NCBI GenBank assembly: GCA_028599035.1
Contig: JAQRMT010000025.1
Location: 1 to 15,295, forward strand
Source of the DNA: Gammaproteobacteria bacterium
Lineage (GTDB): Bacteria; Pseudomonadota; Gammaproteobacteria; PS1; Pseudothioglobaceae
Length of the DNA: 15,295 nt
Direction: 5' to 3'
A program made the position numbers and the translations under genes. The notes under the pieces were generated by a model. It made no database searches, was not told the DNA's origin, and saw only the letters and a list, made by a program, of their open reading frames with translations. Positions 6,840 to 14,527 of this stretch are shown here, piece by piece; positions within the stretch are counted from its first letter, which is position 1; every line of letters starts with the position of its first letter.

Positions 6840-8018
6840 ATGATGATAAATTTAATGGAAAACAAAAGCAAAATGCCTGCATTCTTAAGATCTGGTTTTA
6901 GAGTTCTATTCTTTGCCGCTGGCGTAGGATCATCGTTTTTAATGCTGACTTGGTTGTTATTTTTTACCCAGCAAATCAGTGTTGACTTTAACACACATTA
7001 TTGGCACGCACACGAGATGATTTTTGGCTATGCGATGGCTGTTATTGTGGGGTTTTTATTAACGGCAACGCAAAACTGGACAAAACTCAAAACAATTAAT
7101 GGCTATCCTTTATTGTTTTTAGGGTTGACATGGTTGATTGCCAGAGTGTTGTCTGTAATGGGAAATGATTATATTTTTTATCAAATGATAATTGATTTGG
7201 TCTTTTTAATCTTTTCTTTATTGTTCATAGCCATTCCCATTATCAAAGCCAAAAACTGGCAGAATTTACCTATTGTTTTTAAATTATTGACTTTTGTTAT
7301 TGCCAATATCTTATTTTATATTGGCGCTTTAGGCTACCTAGAAAATGGACAGTATCTAGGTATTTACATCGCTTTTTATACAGTTGTTGCGCTTATTTTG
7401 ATGATGATACGCAGGCTGATTCCGTTTTTTATTGAAAATGCCACGAGCACCAATATTAAGCTAAAAAACTCTAAATTTTTAGACTTAAGTAGTCTGATTT
7501 TATTTGTTGTATTTGCCATTGATGTCATCTTCTTTAAAACGCATATAATGCAAATTAGCGCCCTATTTTTATTTATTATTCATAGTATCAGAATGCTCTA
7601 TTGGTATGATAATGGGATTTGGAATAAGCCATTGCTTTGGGGTTTGTATGTTGCTTATGGGATGATTAATTTCGCATTTTTATTAACCGTTATCGACTAT
7701 TTTATAACCTTGCCACAAAATACGGCAACACATAGCTTTGCGATTGCTATTGGACTTATAACACTCAGTATGATGAGCAGAGTTACCCTTGGCCATACAG
7801 GTAGAAATGTCTTTTCACCGCCAAAAGCACTGGGTGTTATTTTTTCTATGCTGGTTGCAGTATTTATATTTAGAGTTATTGCCACCCTATTTTGGGGCGA
7901 ATATTATCCGCAACTTATCATCATTTCTCAATTATTGTGGATTGCCGCATTTAGCTTATTTGTATTGATATATGCCAAAATGTTTTTTCAAAAAAGAACT
8001 GATGGTTTATTTGGATAA
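6840..8018 (+). CDS. nnrS: NnrS family heme-copper type membrane protein
   Basis: This polytopic membrane protein of up to 392 aa has about 12 hydrophobic segments. The family hallmark is HYWHAHEMIFGY (53-64), with His53, His56 and His58. Further conserved parts are the RRLIPFFI motif (191-198) and SRVTLGHTGR (313-322). NnrS proteins bind heme and copper and are linked to nitric oxide tolerance and denitrification regulons; their exact reaction is unsettled. No clear Shine-Dalgarno precedes the tandem ATGs at 6840 and 6843, and the ATG at 6855 (MENKSK...) is an equally possible start. It is followed directly by a hemerythrin-like gene and faces the cbb3 oxidase operon, which fits gas handling under low oxygen. 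Confidence 0.93.
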   Translation: MMINLMENKSKMPAFLRSGFRVLFFAAGVGSSFLMLTWLLFFTQQISVDFNTHYWHAHEMIFGYAMAVIVGFLLTATQNWTKLKTINGYPLLFLGLTWLIARVLSVMGNDYIFYQMIIDLVFLIFSLLFIAIPIIKAKNWQNLPIVFKLLTFVIANILFYIGALGYLENGQYLGIYIAFYTVVALILMMIRRLIPFFIENATSTNIKLKNSKFLDLSSLILFVVFAIDVIFFKTHIMQISALFLFIIHSIRMLYWYDNGIWNKPLLWGLYVAYGMINFAFLLTVIDYFITLPQNTATHSFAIAIGLITLSMMSRVTLGHTGRNVFSPPKALGVIFSMLVAVFIFRVIATLFWGEYYPQLIIISQLLWIAAFSLFVLIYAKMFFQKRTDGLFG

Positions 8019-8025
8019 ATTTAAA

Positions 8026-8403
8026 ATGAAAATACCCAAACAATTAATAGCGCTAACAAAAGAACATCATTTATCACTATCACTAGCTAACAAAGCAATT
8101 AATGCAAAAAAATTAGGCAATGAAGTGGCAATATGTCAACAAATAGCAGAAAACTTTGAGCAGGACTTTTTAAGCCATTTTAATTTTGAAGAGCAATATA
8201 TTTTGCCATTACTTACGCAAAACAATCAGCCAGACTGTCAGCGCATAATCAGCGAACATAGGCAATTATTAAGATTAGCGAAAGACATAAATACCGACAA
8301 TCTATTAAAATTTGGAGAATTGCTGAAAACCCACACTAGATTTGAAGACAGAGTGTTATTTAAGCAAATACCAGCAGATAGCCTACATAGAATACCAACT
8401 TAA
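8026..8403 (+). CDS. hemerythrin-like diiron protein
   Basis: This single-domain four-helix protein of about 125 aa carries a hemerythrin-type metal-binding pattern: His14/His15 (KEHHLSL), His51 and Glu55 (HFNFEEQ), His78 (EHRQLL), and His103 with Glu107/Asp108 (HTRFED). Such proteins bind O2 or NO at a diiron site, or handle iron. The start at 8026 (MKIPKQL...) is preferred because the domain begins right there and it clears the nnrS stop by 7 nt. An earlier in-frame ATG at 7972 would overlap nnrS by 47 nt and add a Lys/Phe-rich stretch read from nnrS sequence, and another ATG at 8002 is also possible. Co-transcription with nnrS suggests a shared NO or O2 related role; this is inference. Confidence 0.82.
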   Translation: MKIPKQLIALTKEHHLSLSLANKAINAKKLGNEVAICQQIAENFEQDFLSHFNFEEQYILPLLTQNNQPDCQRIISEHRQLLRLAKDINTDNLLKFGELLKTHTRFEDRVLFKQIPADSLHRIPT

Positions 8404-8411
8404 CTACTGAT

Positions 8412-8488
8412 TAATAAGTAACTAGCGCTGACTGACTATAACACCATGCAATATAAGGGTGTTAATCATTAAGTGAATTTACTTATTA
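8412..8488. repeat. nested inverted repeats between convergent hemerythrin and ccoP genes
   Basis: An outer perfect 10-bp inverted repeat (TAATAAGTAA at 8412-8421 with TTACTTATTA at 8479-8488) encloses an inner 7-bp one (TAACACC at 8439-8445 with GGTGTTA at 8458-8464). The right outer arm covers the ccoP stop codon. There is no T tract, so it is not a textbook terminator. It may still slow or end convergent transcription, or be an mRNA 3-prime stabilising fold. Confidence 0.45.
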
Positions 8489-9357
8489 CGCTTCAGCCAA
8501 GCCACTAATAATTTTATTTGTAGCGGTGTAAGCCTATCTTTATGTGCTGGCATTACCCCTTTTCTGCCAAAGGCAATTGATTGTTTGATTGATTCTAAAT
8601 CACCGCCATAAATCCAAACACCGTCGCCCAAATTAGGTGCGCCAAATACTGGATTACCTTGTAAATTAACGCCATGGCAAGCAACACAAAATTGTTTGTA
8701 TTTTCCTTTACCAGCGGCGTGTGTCTCCTCATTGTAAGTATTGTCAGAAATGCTTTTAACATAATTCGCTACATTGTTAACACCTTCATCGCCCAACGGT
8801 GCACCCCAAGCTGGCATCACTGCCCTTCTGCCATGAGCAATAGTTTGAGTAATCTGCTCAGGCTTATCACCCCAGAACCATTCTTCATCAACTAAATTTG
8901 GAAACTCGCCTTGACCTGAAGCATCTGCACCATGACAAGAAGCGCAATACTGTGCAAAGGTGTTACTTGCTAAACGCATCGCCTCAGGATTGGCTTGTAA
9001 AGTGGCCATATCTGATTGTTCTAAGGTAGAAAGCTCTTTGTAATATTCATCATCAAGATTTGCCTTATGCTCGATATATTCCTGCACAATGGTTGAGCTA
9101 AGCAGACCGTTGTAATTACCAAAACTTGGGTAAAAAATCATATAAAAAATTGCAAAAATTGCAGAACTAATGCCCAGCCAAAACCACCATGCTGGCGCTG
9201 GATTAATGCCTTCTTCCAAGGTCTCATCCCAGCTTACATCATGAACATCTGATGCTTTACTAAAATGGATGCTAATGCCTAAAGTTAATAAATAAATCAG
9301 TCCGCCGGCAGTCAGTATAACGACAACGCTCTGCCAAAAAAAAGGTAAATCAGCCAT
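8479..9357 (-). CDS. ccoP: cbb3-type cytochrome c oxidase diheme subunit CcoP
   Basis: This 292-aa subunit relays electrons from soluble cytochromes c to CcoO and CcoN. Two N-terminal hydrophobic segments (about 8-30 and 57-77) anchor it, and a helical linker precedes two periplasmic c-type heme domains. The heme sites are C138-A-S-C-H142 and C224-V-A-C-H228, each followed by its axial methionine motif: VMPAWG (Met181) and VMPAH (Met269). Length and layout are those of canonical CcoP. Its ATG lies inside the 3-prime end of ccoQ (8-nt overlap), with an AGGAGA ribosome-binding site also inside ccoQ. It is the last gene of the operon. No ccoGHIS maturation genes follow; the next gene is convergent. 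Confidence 0.97.
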   Translation of the reverse strand: MADLPFFWQSVVVILTAGGLIYLLTLGISIHFSKASDVHDVSWDETLEEGINPAPAWWFWLGISSAIFAIFYMIFYPSFGNYNGLLSSTIVQEYIEHKANLDDEYYKELSTLEQSDMATLQANPEAMRLASNTFAQYCASCHGADASGQGEFPNLVDEEWFWGDKPEQITQTIAHGRRAVMPAWGAPLGDEGVNNVANYVKSISDNTYNEETHAAGKGKYKQFCVACHGVNLQGNPVFGAPNLGDGVWIYGGDLESIKQSIAFGRKGVMPAHKDRLTPLQIKLLVAWLKRNK

Positions 9358-9508
9358 GTTTCTCTCCTGTTACTTCTTCCTCATCAAATAAGGGAATATT
9401 CATACAAGAATCTTGCGCTTCCTTGCTTTGTTTCATCGACATCCACATAATCAAGGCGATCATGAAGCCCATGGCTATCATATCGCCAATTAAAACAAAC
9501 TGCCACAT
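9350..9508 (-). CDS. ccoQ: cbb3-type oxidase small subunit CcoQ/FixQ
   Basis: This 52-aa protein begins MWQFVLIGDMIAMGFMIALI, so residues 3-22 form a single membrane helix. A short basic stretch (MKQSKEAQ) and an acidic cytoplasmic tail (FDEEEVTGEKHG) follow. That is the standard CcoQ/FixQ layout, and the position between ccoO and ccoP is diagnostic. CcoQ is reported in other bacteria to stabilise the oxidase. The start overlaps the ccoO stop by one base (TAATG) and the stop lies 8 nt into ccoP. The membrane helix is unusually methionine-rich: six Met within the first 25 residues after the initiator. Small size makes this gene easy to miss in automatic calls. Confidence 0.9.
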   Translation of the reverse strand: MWQFVLIGDMIAMGFMIALIMWMSMKQSKEAQDSCMNIPLFDEEEVTGEKHG

Positions 9509-10110
9509 TAGCGGAAAGTCCCCAACACTTGCAGATAGGCAATCACTGCATCTAGCTCTGTTTTGCCATTAATCGCTTGTTTTGCTTGTTTAATTTCTGC
9601 ATCAGTGTAAGGGTGTCCATACCACTGGAGTAATTCTAACTTAGCGGTAATGTCCTTTGTGCTCACCTTGTTTTTAGCTAACCAGGGGTAAGCGGGCATA
9701 ATTGACTGAGGTACTACTGAGCGTGGATCGTTCAAATGTAACTCATGCCATTTATCACTATACTTGCCACCCAGTCTTGCCAAGTCAGGTCCAGTACGCT
9801 TTGAACCCCACAAAAATGGACGGTCATAAATACCTTCACCTGATACAGAAGCCTCGCCATAACGCATCACTTCTGCCACCAAGGGTCTAATTTGTTGAGA
9901 ATGACAACCCACACACCCTTCACGAATATAAATATCTCTACCTGTTAATTGTAAAGCGCTATAAGGCTTAACATTCTCTGTGCCTTTATGCAAAGACTCA
10001 TCAAATAAATTCGGCACGATTTGCACAAAGCCGCCAATCGAGGAGACAACCAAAATACCAAATATCAACAGTGCTGAATTACTTTCAATAGTTCTATGTA
10101 GTTTTAACAT
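9508..10110 (-). CDS. ccoO: cbb3-type cytochrome c oxidase monoheme subunit CcoO
   Basis: This 200-aa subunit has one N-terminal transmembrane anchor (about 13-34) and a periplasmic cytochrome c domain. The heme site is C66-V-G-C-H70, within EGCVGCHSQQIRPL. The axial methionine is Met138 in VPQSIMPAYPWL, and the segment RTGPDLARLGGKYSD (about 105-119) is a CcoO/FixO signature. It passes electrons from CcoP to the CcoN active site. The start has an AGGAGAG site about 6 nt upstream, placed at the end of ccoN, and the genes are 10 nt apart. Confidence 0.97.
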   Translation of the reverse strand: MLKLHRTIESNSALLIFGILVVSSIGGFVQIVPNLFDESLHKGTENVKPYSALQLTGRDIYIREGCVGCHSQQIRPLVAEVMRYGEASVSGEGIYDRPFLWGSKRTGPDLARLGGKYSDKWHELHLNDPRSVVPQSIMPAYPWLAKNKVSTKDITAKLELLQWYGHPYTDAEIKQAKQAINGKTELDAVIAYLQVLGTFR

Positions 10111-10120
10111 CTAAACTCTC

Positions 10121-11560
10121 CTAAATTTCGTTGCCTGGGTGAACTTTTGGTATTTTCACCAAAACGGGTAAATTACGCTTGCTCGAAGCATAAGTTCGAT
10201 ACAAATTATAAGCCATCAATAGCGCGCCTAATAAGAACATCAAGCCGCCTGCTAAACGCATCCAATGGTAAGGAATGGTTACCAACATGATGTCAACAAA
10301 ACTATAGTTTAGTTGCCCATAATCATCAATCGATAAGTTCATAATACCTTGTGCTACGCCTGATGCCCACAACGCTACAATATAAATCAACACACCCATC
10401 AACGCCAACCAAAAATGTATATTTGCCAAACGCCTACTATACAACTCAGATGTGCCCAACAGCTTAGGCACTAAGAAGTAAACTGTACCAAAAGTAACAA
10501 AGGCATTCCAACCCAACGCACCTGAATGCACATGTCCTACCGTCCAATCGGTGTAATGACTAATAACATTCACACTTTTAATCCCCAACATTGGGCCTTC
10601 AAAAGTAGACAAGGCATAAAAAATCATTGACACTACCACAAACTTCATACCTGGGTCGGTGCGCAATTTGTCCCAAGCGCCACTCATAGTCATCACCGCA
10701 TTCAGCATTGTTGCCCAAGAAGGCAGGATTAAAATAATACTCATCACCACTGCCACCGTCATTAACCAATCAGGAATAGAGGTGTAATGCAGGTGATGTG
10801 GTCCTACCCAAATATAGGTATAAACAAACGCCCAAAAGGCAATCACTGAAAGACGATAACTCCAAACAGGTCTGCCTGCTTGTTTTGGTAGTGTGTAATA
10901 AAACATACCCAAAAAACCTGCTGTTAAGAAGAAACCAACTGCATTATGTCCATACCACCACTGCACAATTGCATCTTGTGCGCCTTCGTAAACAGGATAT
11001 GCCTGTGTCCAGCTATAAGGTATTGCCAAACTATTAACAATATGTAACATTGCTATTACAATAATTAACGCCCCATAAAACCAATTAGAAACATAGATTG
11101 GGCGGATTTTTCTAGTAGCAAGTGTGCCAAAAAACACAACACCAAAACTCACCCAAACAATAGCAACTGCAATATCAATTGGCCATTCAAACTCAGCATA
11201 TTCTTTACTACTGGTATAACCCATAAGTAAACTTGCCACCCCAACTGCCACACCAATTTGCCAGCCAATCGCCACAATCCATGCTAGGCTTGGTGAAAAC
11301 AAGCGCACATGACAGGTGCGTTGCACACTGTAAAATGCAGTTGCGATTAATGCCGAACCACCAAAGCCAAAAATAACAGCATTGGTATGGAACGGACGCA
11401 AACGCCCAAAGGTAATTTCTGCAATATCAAAATTCAGCCATGGCATTACCAATTCGGCTGCTAGATAAACACCGGCACCCATGCCAATAACTGCCCAAAT
11501 CATTGTACAAAACAATAAAAAAACAGTGGCAGAATCTGTATAGTGAGAATTCTTGTTCAT
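10121..11560 (-). CDS. ccoN: cbb3-type cytochrome c oxidase catalytic subunit CcoN
   Basis: This 479-aa, about 12-helix heme-copper oxidase subunit reduces O2 to water with high affinity and pumps protons. Heme and copper ligands are visible: His58 (RPFHTN), His205 with YGHNAVGF (CuB), Tyr249 of the helix carrying the cross-linked tyrosine, the His255-His256 pair in VGPHHLHYT (CuB), and His343/His345 in VGHVHSGALGW (high- and low-spin hemes). Glu320 in STFEGPM matches the conserved glutamate seen in C-family oxidases. Length is normal. The GGAG ribosome-binding site lies within the last codons of the preceding Yip1-like gene, 4 nt away, so the two are probably one transcript. Confidence 0.98.
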   Translation of the reverse strand: MNKNSHYTDSATVFLLFCTMIWAVIGMGAGVYLAAELVMPWLNFDIAEITFGRLRPFHTNAVIFGFGGSALIATAFYSVQRTCHVRLFSPSLAWIVAIGWQIGVAVGVASLLMGYTSSKEYAEFEWPIDIAVAIVWVSFGVVFFGTLATRKIRPIYVSNWFYGALIIVIAMLHIVNSLAIPYSWTQAYPVYEGAQDAIVQWWYGHNAVGFFLTAGFLGMFYYTLPKQAGRPVWSYRLSVIAFWAFVYTYIWVGPHHLHYTSIPDWLMTVAVVMSIILILPSWATMLNAVMTMSGAWDKLRTDPGMKFVVVSMIFYALSTFEGPMLGIKSVNVISHYTDWTVGHVHSGALGWNAFVTFGTVYFLVPKLLGTSELYSRRLANIHFWLALMGVLIYIVALWASGVAQGIMNLSIDDYGQLNYSFVDIMLVTIPYHWMRLAGGLMFLLGALLMAYNLYRTYASSKRNLPVLVKIPKVHPGNEI

Positions 11561-11564
11561 AAAA

Positions 11565-12134
11565 TTAAACTCCTAAATTAGGGCCGATACCGTGCACCCA
11601 AGCAATGGCACTAATGCCTAATAAAGAAATGCCAGCAGTTGATATAAAACCAAACAGCGAGCAACCCATAAAGATGCCTCGATCATAATCCGTTTTTAAC
11701 AACACGGGGATAGAGGCAAATAACAAATAACCACTTAATGCGAAAATTGGAGAAAGCACAATCACATGAAATAAAATAGAAGGGTATAAATGCGCTATAC
11801 CGCCCAACATAATCGGCGTTGTCACCACAGTAACCACGGCAAAAGAATCTTTTAAAGTAGCCTTAGGCGCATAGACAGTAGACATCCATTTAATAGTCAA
11901 TGCGGTAACAAAAAAGCCAACAACAAGTGCCAAGAAATAAAAAATAGCAATCGCAATTGATTGCGTTAAACTTAGGCGAATCGGGTCTGATATACCCAGT
12001 GACCAGCCATAATAATGCATACCGTAAAAGGCACTTACAGGTGGAATAAGAATAAGCCAAATTGAAAAGCCAAAAAATAATTTGGCAGGTGAATATTCAG
12101 ACTGCGCTAAGCGCTCAATAGTTGTTTGAATCAT
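11565..12134 (-). CDS. Yip1/DUF1282-like polytopic membrane protein upstream of ccoN
   Basis: This 189-aa protein has about five hydrophobic segments (roughly 19-37, 57-81, 97-116, 119-141 and 153-180). Overall it resembles Yip1/YohC-type inner-membrane proteins: an N-terminal amphipathic helix (TTIERLAQSEYSP), then a bundle of helices with a central PIMLGGIAHLYP motif. No catalytic or metal motif is evident. An ATG 14 codons upstream (12176) is rejected because it lies upstream of the predicted transcription start, whereas the ATG at 12134 has AAGG 5 nt before it. Four bases separate its stop from ccoN. That tight coupling suggests a role in biogenesis or membrane placement of the oxidase, which is inference only. 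Confidence 0.75.
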   Translation of the reverse strand: MIQTTIERLAQSEYSPAKLFFGFSIWLILIPPVSAFYGMHYYGWSLGISDPIRLSLTQSIAIAIFYFLALVVGFFVTALTIKWMSTVYAPKATLKDSFAVVTVVTTPIMLGGIAHLYPSILFHVIVLSPIFALSGYLLFASIPVLLKTDYDRGIFMGCSLFGFISTAGISLLGISAIAWVHGIGPNLGV

Positions 12135-12167
12135 AATAACCTTACTTTTTATGGTTGAACTGTGACA

Positions 12168-12195
12168 AGTATACAATAAAAAAATTACTTTGCAA
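12168..12195 (-). promoter_or_regulatory. promoter of the Yip1-ccoNOQP operon
   Basis: On the minus strand, TTGCAA (12195-12190) and TATACT (12173-12168) are separated by 16 bp, a good sigma-70 type promoter. The expected start near 12161 leaves a leader of about 27 nt before the ATG at 12134. A 14-nt imperfect palindrome, TTGTC-ACAG-TTCAA (12168-12155 on the minus strand), overlaps the start region. It matches an FNR/ANR half-site at 7 of 10 defined positions. Confidence 0.65.
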
Positions 12196-12244
12196 CAAAA
12201 AAACAGCGATAAGAAATAATTATATAATAAAAAACTGATATAGG

Positions 12245-12250
12245 TATAAT
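12245..12250 (+). promoter_or_regulatory. possible -10 element of the deaD promoter
   Basis: A perfect TATAAT lies 28 nt before the deaD ATG. No -35 hexamer is convincing at 16-18 bp. The predicted leader of about 20 nt is pyrimidine-rich (GCCCCTCC) and has no Shine-Dalgarno. Confidence 0.4.
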
Positions 12251-12277
12251 TGCGCTCTTTGCCCCTCCATAAAATCT

Positions 12278-14089
12278 ATGTCTGACAATCAATCAAGTAA
12301 CGAACCACAAGCCAAATTCAGCGATTTAGGGCTGTCTGATTCAATTTTAACAGTCCTAGCCACCCTCGGCTACGAAACCCCATCACCCATTCAACAAGAA
12401 TGTATCCGCCACTTGCTCAATGGAAAAGATGTCATCGGCCAAGCACAAACAGGCACAGGCAAAACAGCGGCTTTTGCTCTGCCACTGCTTGATAAAATCG
12501 ACTTAACTGTTAATGCACCACAATTATTAATCTTAACCCCCACTCGTGAGCTGGCAATTCAAGTATCAGAAGCGGTGCAAACCTACGCACGAGGCATGAA
12601 AGGCTTTCATGTGCTGCCTATCTATGGCGGACAATCTTACGATATTCAACTGCGTCCGCTAAAACGAGGCGTACACGCCGTAGTTGGCACGCCAGGTCGG
12701 GTAATGGATCACATTAAAAAAGGCACTTTAAAACTAGACAACCTCAAGTCTTTTGTCTTAGATGAAGCAGATGAAATGCTAAAAATGGGCTTTATTGATG
12801 ACATTAAATGGGTAATGGAACGCATTCCTGAGCAACGACAAATTGCCCTATTCTCCGCCACCATGCCACCTGTTATTAAAAAAGTAGCAGAAAAATTCCT
12901 TAACCAACCAAAAATTGTCAAGATAAAAACCAAAACCGAAACAGCCACCACGATTTCCCAAAAATACTGCATGGTTGGTGGTTTGTCACAAAAATTAGAA
13001 GCATTAACCCGCATCCTTGAAGTTACTTCGTTTGATGCAATGATTATCTTTGTTAGAACCAAAACACTCACAGTTGAACTGGCAGAAAAACTCTCTGCAC
13101 GAGGATTCTCAGCAGAGGCAATTAACGGCGATATTCAACAAAGCCAACGAGAACGCATTATTAATAACTACAAAAAAGGCAAGATTGACATCCTCATTGC
13201 CACCGATGTTGCCGCCCGTGGTTTAGATGTAGAACGCATCTCACATGTGGTCAATTACGACATCCCACAAGACGCTGAATCCTATGTGCATCGCATTGGC
13301 AGAACAGGCCGTGCAGGCCGAAAAGGCGAAGCAATTTTATTCGTATCAAACCGTGAAAGACGCATGCTCAGCACCATTGAACGCGTTACTCGTCAGAAAA
13401 TTGACCCACTGGAATTACCCACAGCAAAAATCATTAACGCCAAACGCATTGAGACTTTCAAACAAAATATAGTGCAAACCATCAGCAACCAAGATTTAAC
13501 CGTGTTTGAAAAACTGGTCAGCGAATTTCAAGCAGAAAATCCAGACATTGAAGCCTCCAAAGTCTCTTCTGCCCTAGCATTCATCGCCCAAGGCAGCGAA
13601 CCACTACTCATCTCAGACAAGATGCAAAGTTTTGGCAGAGAACAAACCCAAGGCGAAGAAAAAACCATCTCCCCCAAAGCCACCCCATTAAAAAACCACC
13701 CACAAATCCCAATGCACCGCTATCGTGTCGATGTGGGTAACAACAACGGCGTAAAACCAGGCAACATCCTAGGCGCAGTCGCAAATGAGGCAGAAATGGA
13801 CAGCGAATACATCGGCTCAATTCAAATCTTTGATAACTTCTCAACCATTGATTTACCCGATGAAATGCCCAGCGAAGTATTAGCAATGCTACAAAAAATC
13901 ATCGTTTGCGGCAAACGCCTAAACATGGCACCACTCACTGAAAAAAACAACAAAGCAACTACAGGCGGCGCAAAATCAAACGCTGGAAAACGCAACTTTG
14001 GACGCAAAAAATTCTCAAAAAATCGCAAACGAGACGATGACAGAAGCAACAAGCGTGGCAAAAAACCCAAATTCTCACGCTCACACTAA
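12278..14089 (+). CDS. deaD: DEAD-box ATP-dependent RNA helicase, DeaD/CsdA type
   Basis: This 603-aa cytoplasmic helicase unwinds RNA in ribosome assembly and mRNA turnover, notably in the cold. In order it shows the Q motif (F14 and GYETPSPIQ 31-39), Walker A AQTGTGKT (56-63), PTRELA (88-93), TPGR (138-141), DEAD (162-165), SAT (193-195), ARGLDV (313-318) and HRIGRTGR (338-345). A helical linker/dimerisation part (about 390-445) is followed by a DbpA-type RNA-binding domain (about 479-549, starting MHRYRVDVG). A very basic Lys/Arg/Asn tail (about 555-603) ends the protein. The layout matches DeaD rather than RhlE, RhlB or SrmB. It lacks a Shine-Dalgarno at the ATG, and no terminator is seen before the csp gene downstream. 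Confidence 0.95.
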   Translation: MSDNQSSNEPQAKFSDLGLSDSILTVLATLGYETPSPIQQECIRHLLNGKDVIGQAQTGTGKTAAFALPLLDKIDLTVNAPQLLILTPTRELAIQVSEAVQTYARGMKGFHVLPIYGGQSYDIQLRPLKRGVHAVVGTPGRVMDHIKKGTLKLDNLKSFVLDEADEMLKMGFIDDIKWVMERIPEQRQIALFSATMPPVIKKVAEKFLNQPKIVKIKTKTETATTISQKYCMVGGLSQKLEALTRILEVTSFDAMIIFVRTKTLTVELAEKLSARGFSAEAINGDIQQSQRERIINNYKKGKIDILIATDVAARGLDVERISHVVNYDIPQDAESYVHRIGRTGRAGRKGEAILFVSNRERRMLSTIERVTRQKIDPLELPTAKIINAKRIETFKQNIVQTISNQDLTVFEKLVSEFQAENPDIEASKVSSALAFIAQGSEPLLISDKMQSFGREQTQGEEKTISPKATPLKNHPQIPMHRYRVDVGNNNGVKPGNILGAVANEAEMDSEYIGSIQIFDNFSTIDLPDEMPSEVLAMLQKIIVCGKRLNMAPLTEKNNKATTGGAKSNAGKRNFGRKKFSKNRKRDDDRSNKRGKKPKFSRSH

Positions 14090-14303
14090 GCCTTAAACAA
14101 CACAAAAGCGCCTATTAACTCAACAAACAGAAGCACTTATTTTCAATGAATGTCAACTTTAGCAAAAAAGATATGCTAAAATCGTGCCCGCTGGTAAGAA
14201 TACAGCTGCTGTTTATTGTTATGTATTGATGTCAAACATCAACCCTAAGTTATAAAAGTAGTGGTTTTTTTCGGTATTTTTTTTATAATATATAGGAGAC
14301 ATT
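14090..14303 (+). other. deaD-csp intergenic region with a long csp leader
   Basis: The first about 85 bases hold nothing recognisable. From about 14189 to 14303 the region is the likely csp 5-prime leader, about 115 nt, which fits the long regulatory leaders of cold-shock mRNAs. It contains a small hairpin TTGATG-TCAAA-CATCAA (14226-14242) and a short ACAG/CTGT stem (14202-14212). The stretch from 14263 to 14295 is T- and A-rich, and AGGAG follows just before the ATG. Confidence 0.5.
14174..14182 (+). promoter_or_regulatory. probable extended -10 promoter of the csp gene
   Basis: TGCTAAAAT matches an extended -10 element (TGn plus TAAAAT). It is about 120 nt before the csp ATG. The -35 region is weak. 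Extended -10 elements are common at cold-shock promoters, but this assignment rests on sequence alone. Confidence 0.45.
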
Positions 14304-14507
14304 ATGTCTACAACAGGAACAGTCAAATGGTTTGACGCAAAAAAAGGATTTGGTTTTATTGAACAAGAAAGTGGCGACGATGTATTTGTTCACTTCCGCG
14401 CTATTCAAGGCGACGGCTACAAATCACTAGACGAAGGTCAAACAGTAGAATTCGACCTAGAAGACGGCGACAAAGGTCCTCAAGCAGTGAATGTACACCC
14501 ACAATAA
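14304..14507 (+). CDS. CspA-family cold-shock protein
   Basis: This 67-aa single cold-shock domain is an RNA/ssDNA-binding chaperone. The RNP1-type KGFGFI (14-19) and RNP2-type VFVHF (27-31) motifs and the aromatic residues Trp9, Phe10, Phe16, Phe18, Phe28, His30 and Phe31 of the nucleic-acid face are all present. Length is typical (66-70 aa). AGGAG lies about 6 nt before the ATG, the strongest ribosome-binding site in this part of the window. Which paralogue (CspA, CspC, CspD or CspE) cannot be told. It follows deaD on the same strand, has its own probable promoter, and is ended by a clear intrinsic terminator. Confidence 0.96.
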   Translation: MSTTGTVKWFDAKKGFGFIEQESGDDVFVHFRAIQGDGYKSLDEGQTVEFDLEDGDKGPQAVNVHPQ

Positions 14508-14527
14508 CTTTTAGTTTTTGTAGGCAC

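Noticed and set aside
7972..8025. Earlier starts for the hemerythrin-like gene
   Set aside because: They overlap nnrS and add residues that are only nnrS sequence read in another frame; the domain begins at the 8026 start.
12135..12176. Longer N-terminus for the Yip1-like protein
   Set aside because: It would start upstream of the predicted transcription start and lacks a ribosome-binding site; the ATG at 12134 has AAGG at good spacing.
12709..13071. 120-codon minus-strand open frame inside deaD
   Set aside because: It lies wholly opposite a strongly conserved helicase core, has no family features, and is explained as a codon-bias shadow.
14183..14300. tRNA or other known RNA gene in the csp leader
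   Set aside because: No cloverleaf or T-loop motif; the position and small hairpins fit a cold-shock mRNA leader better.
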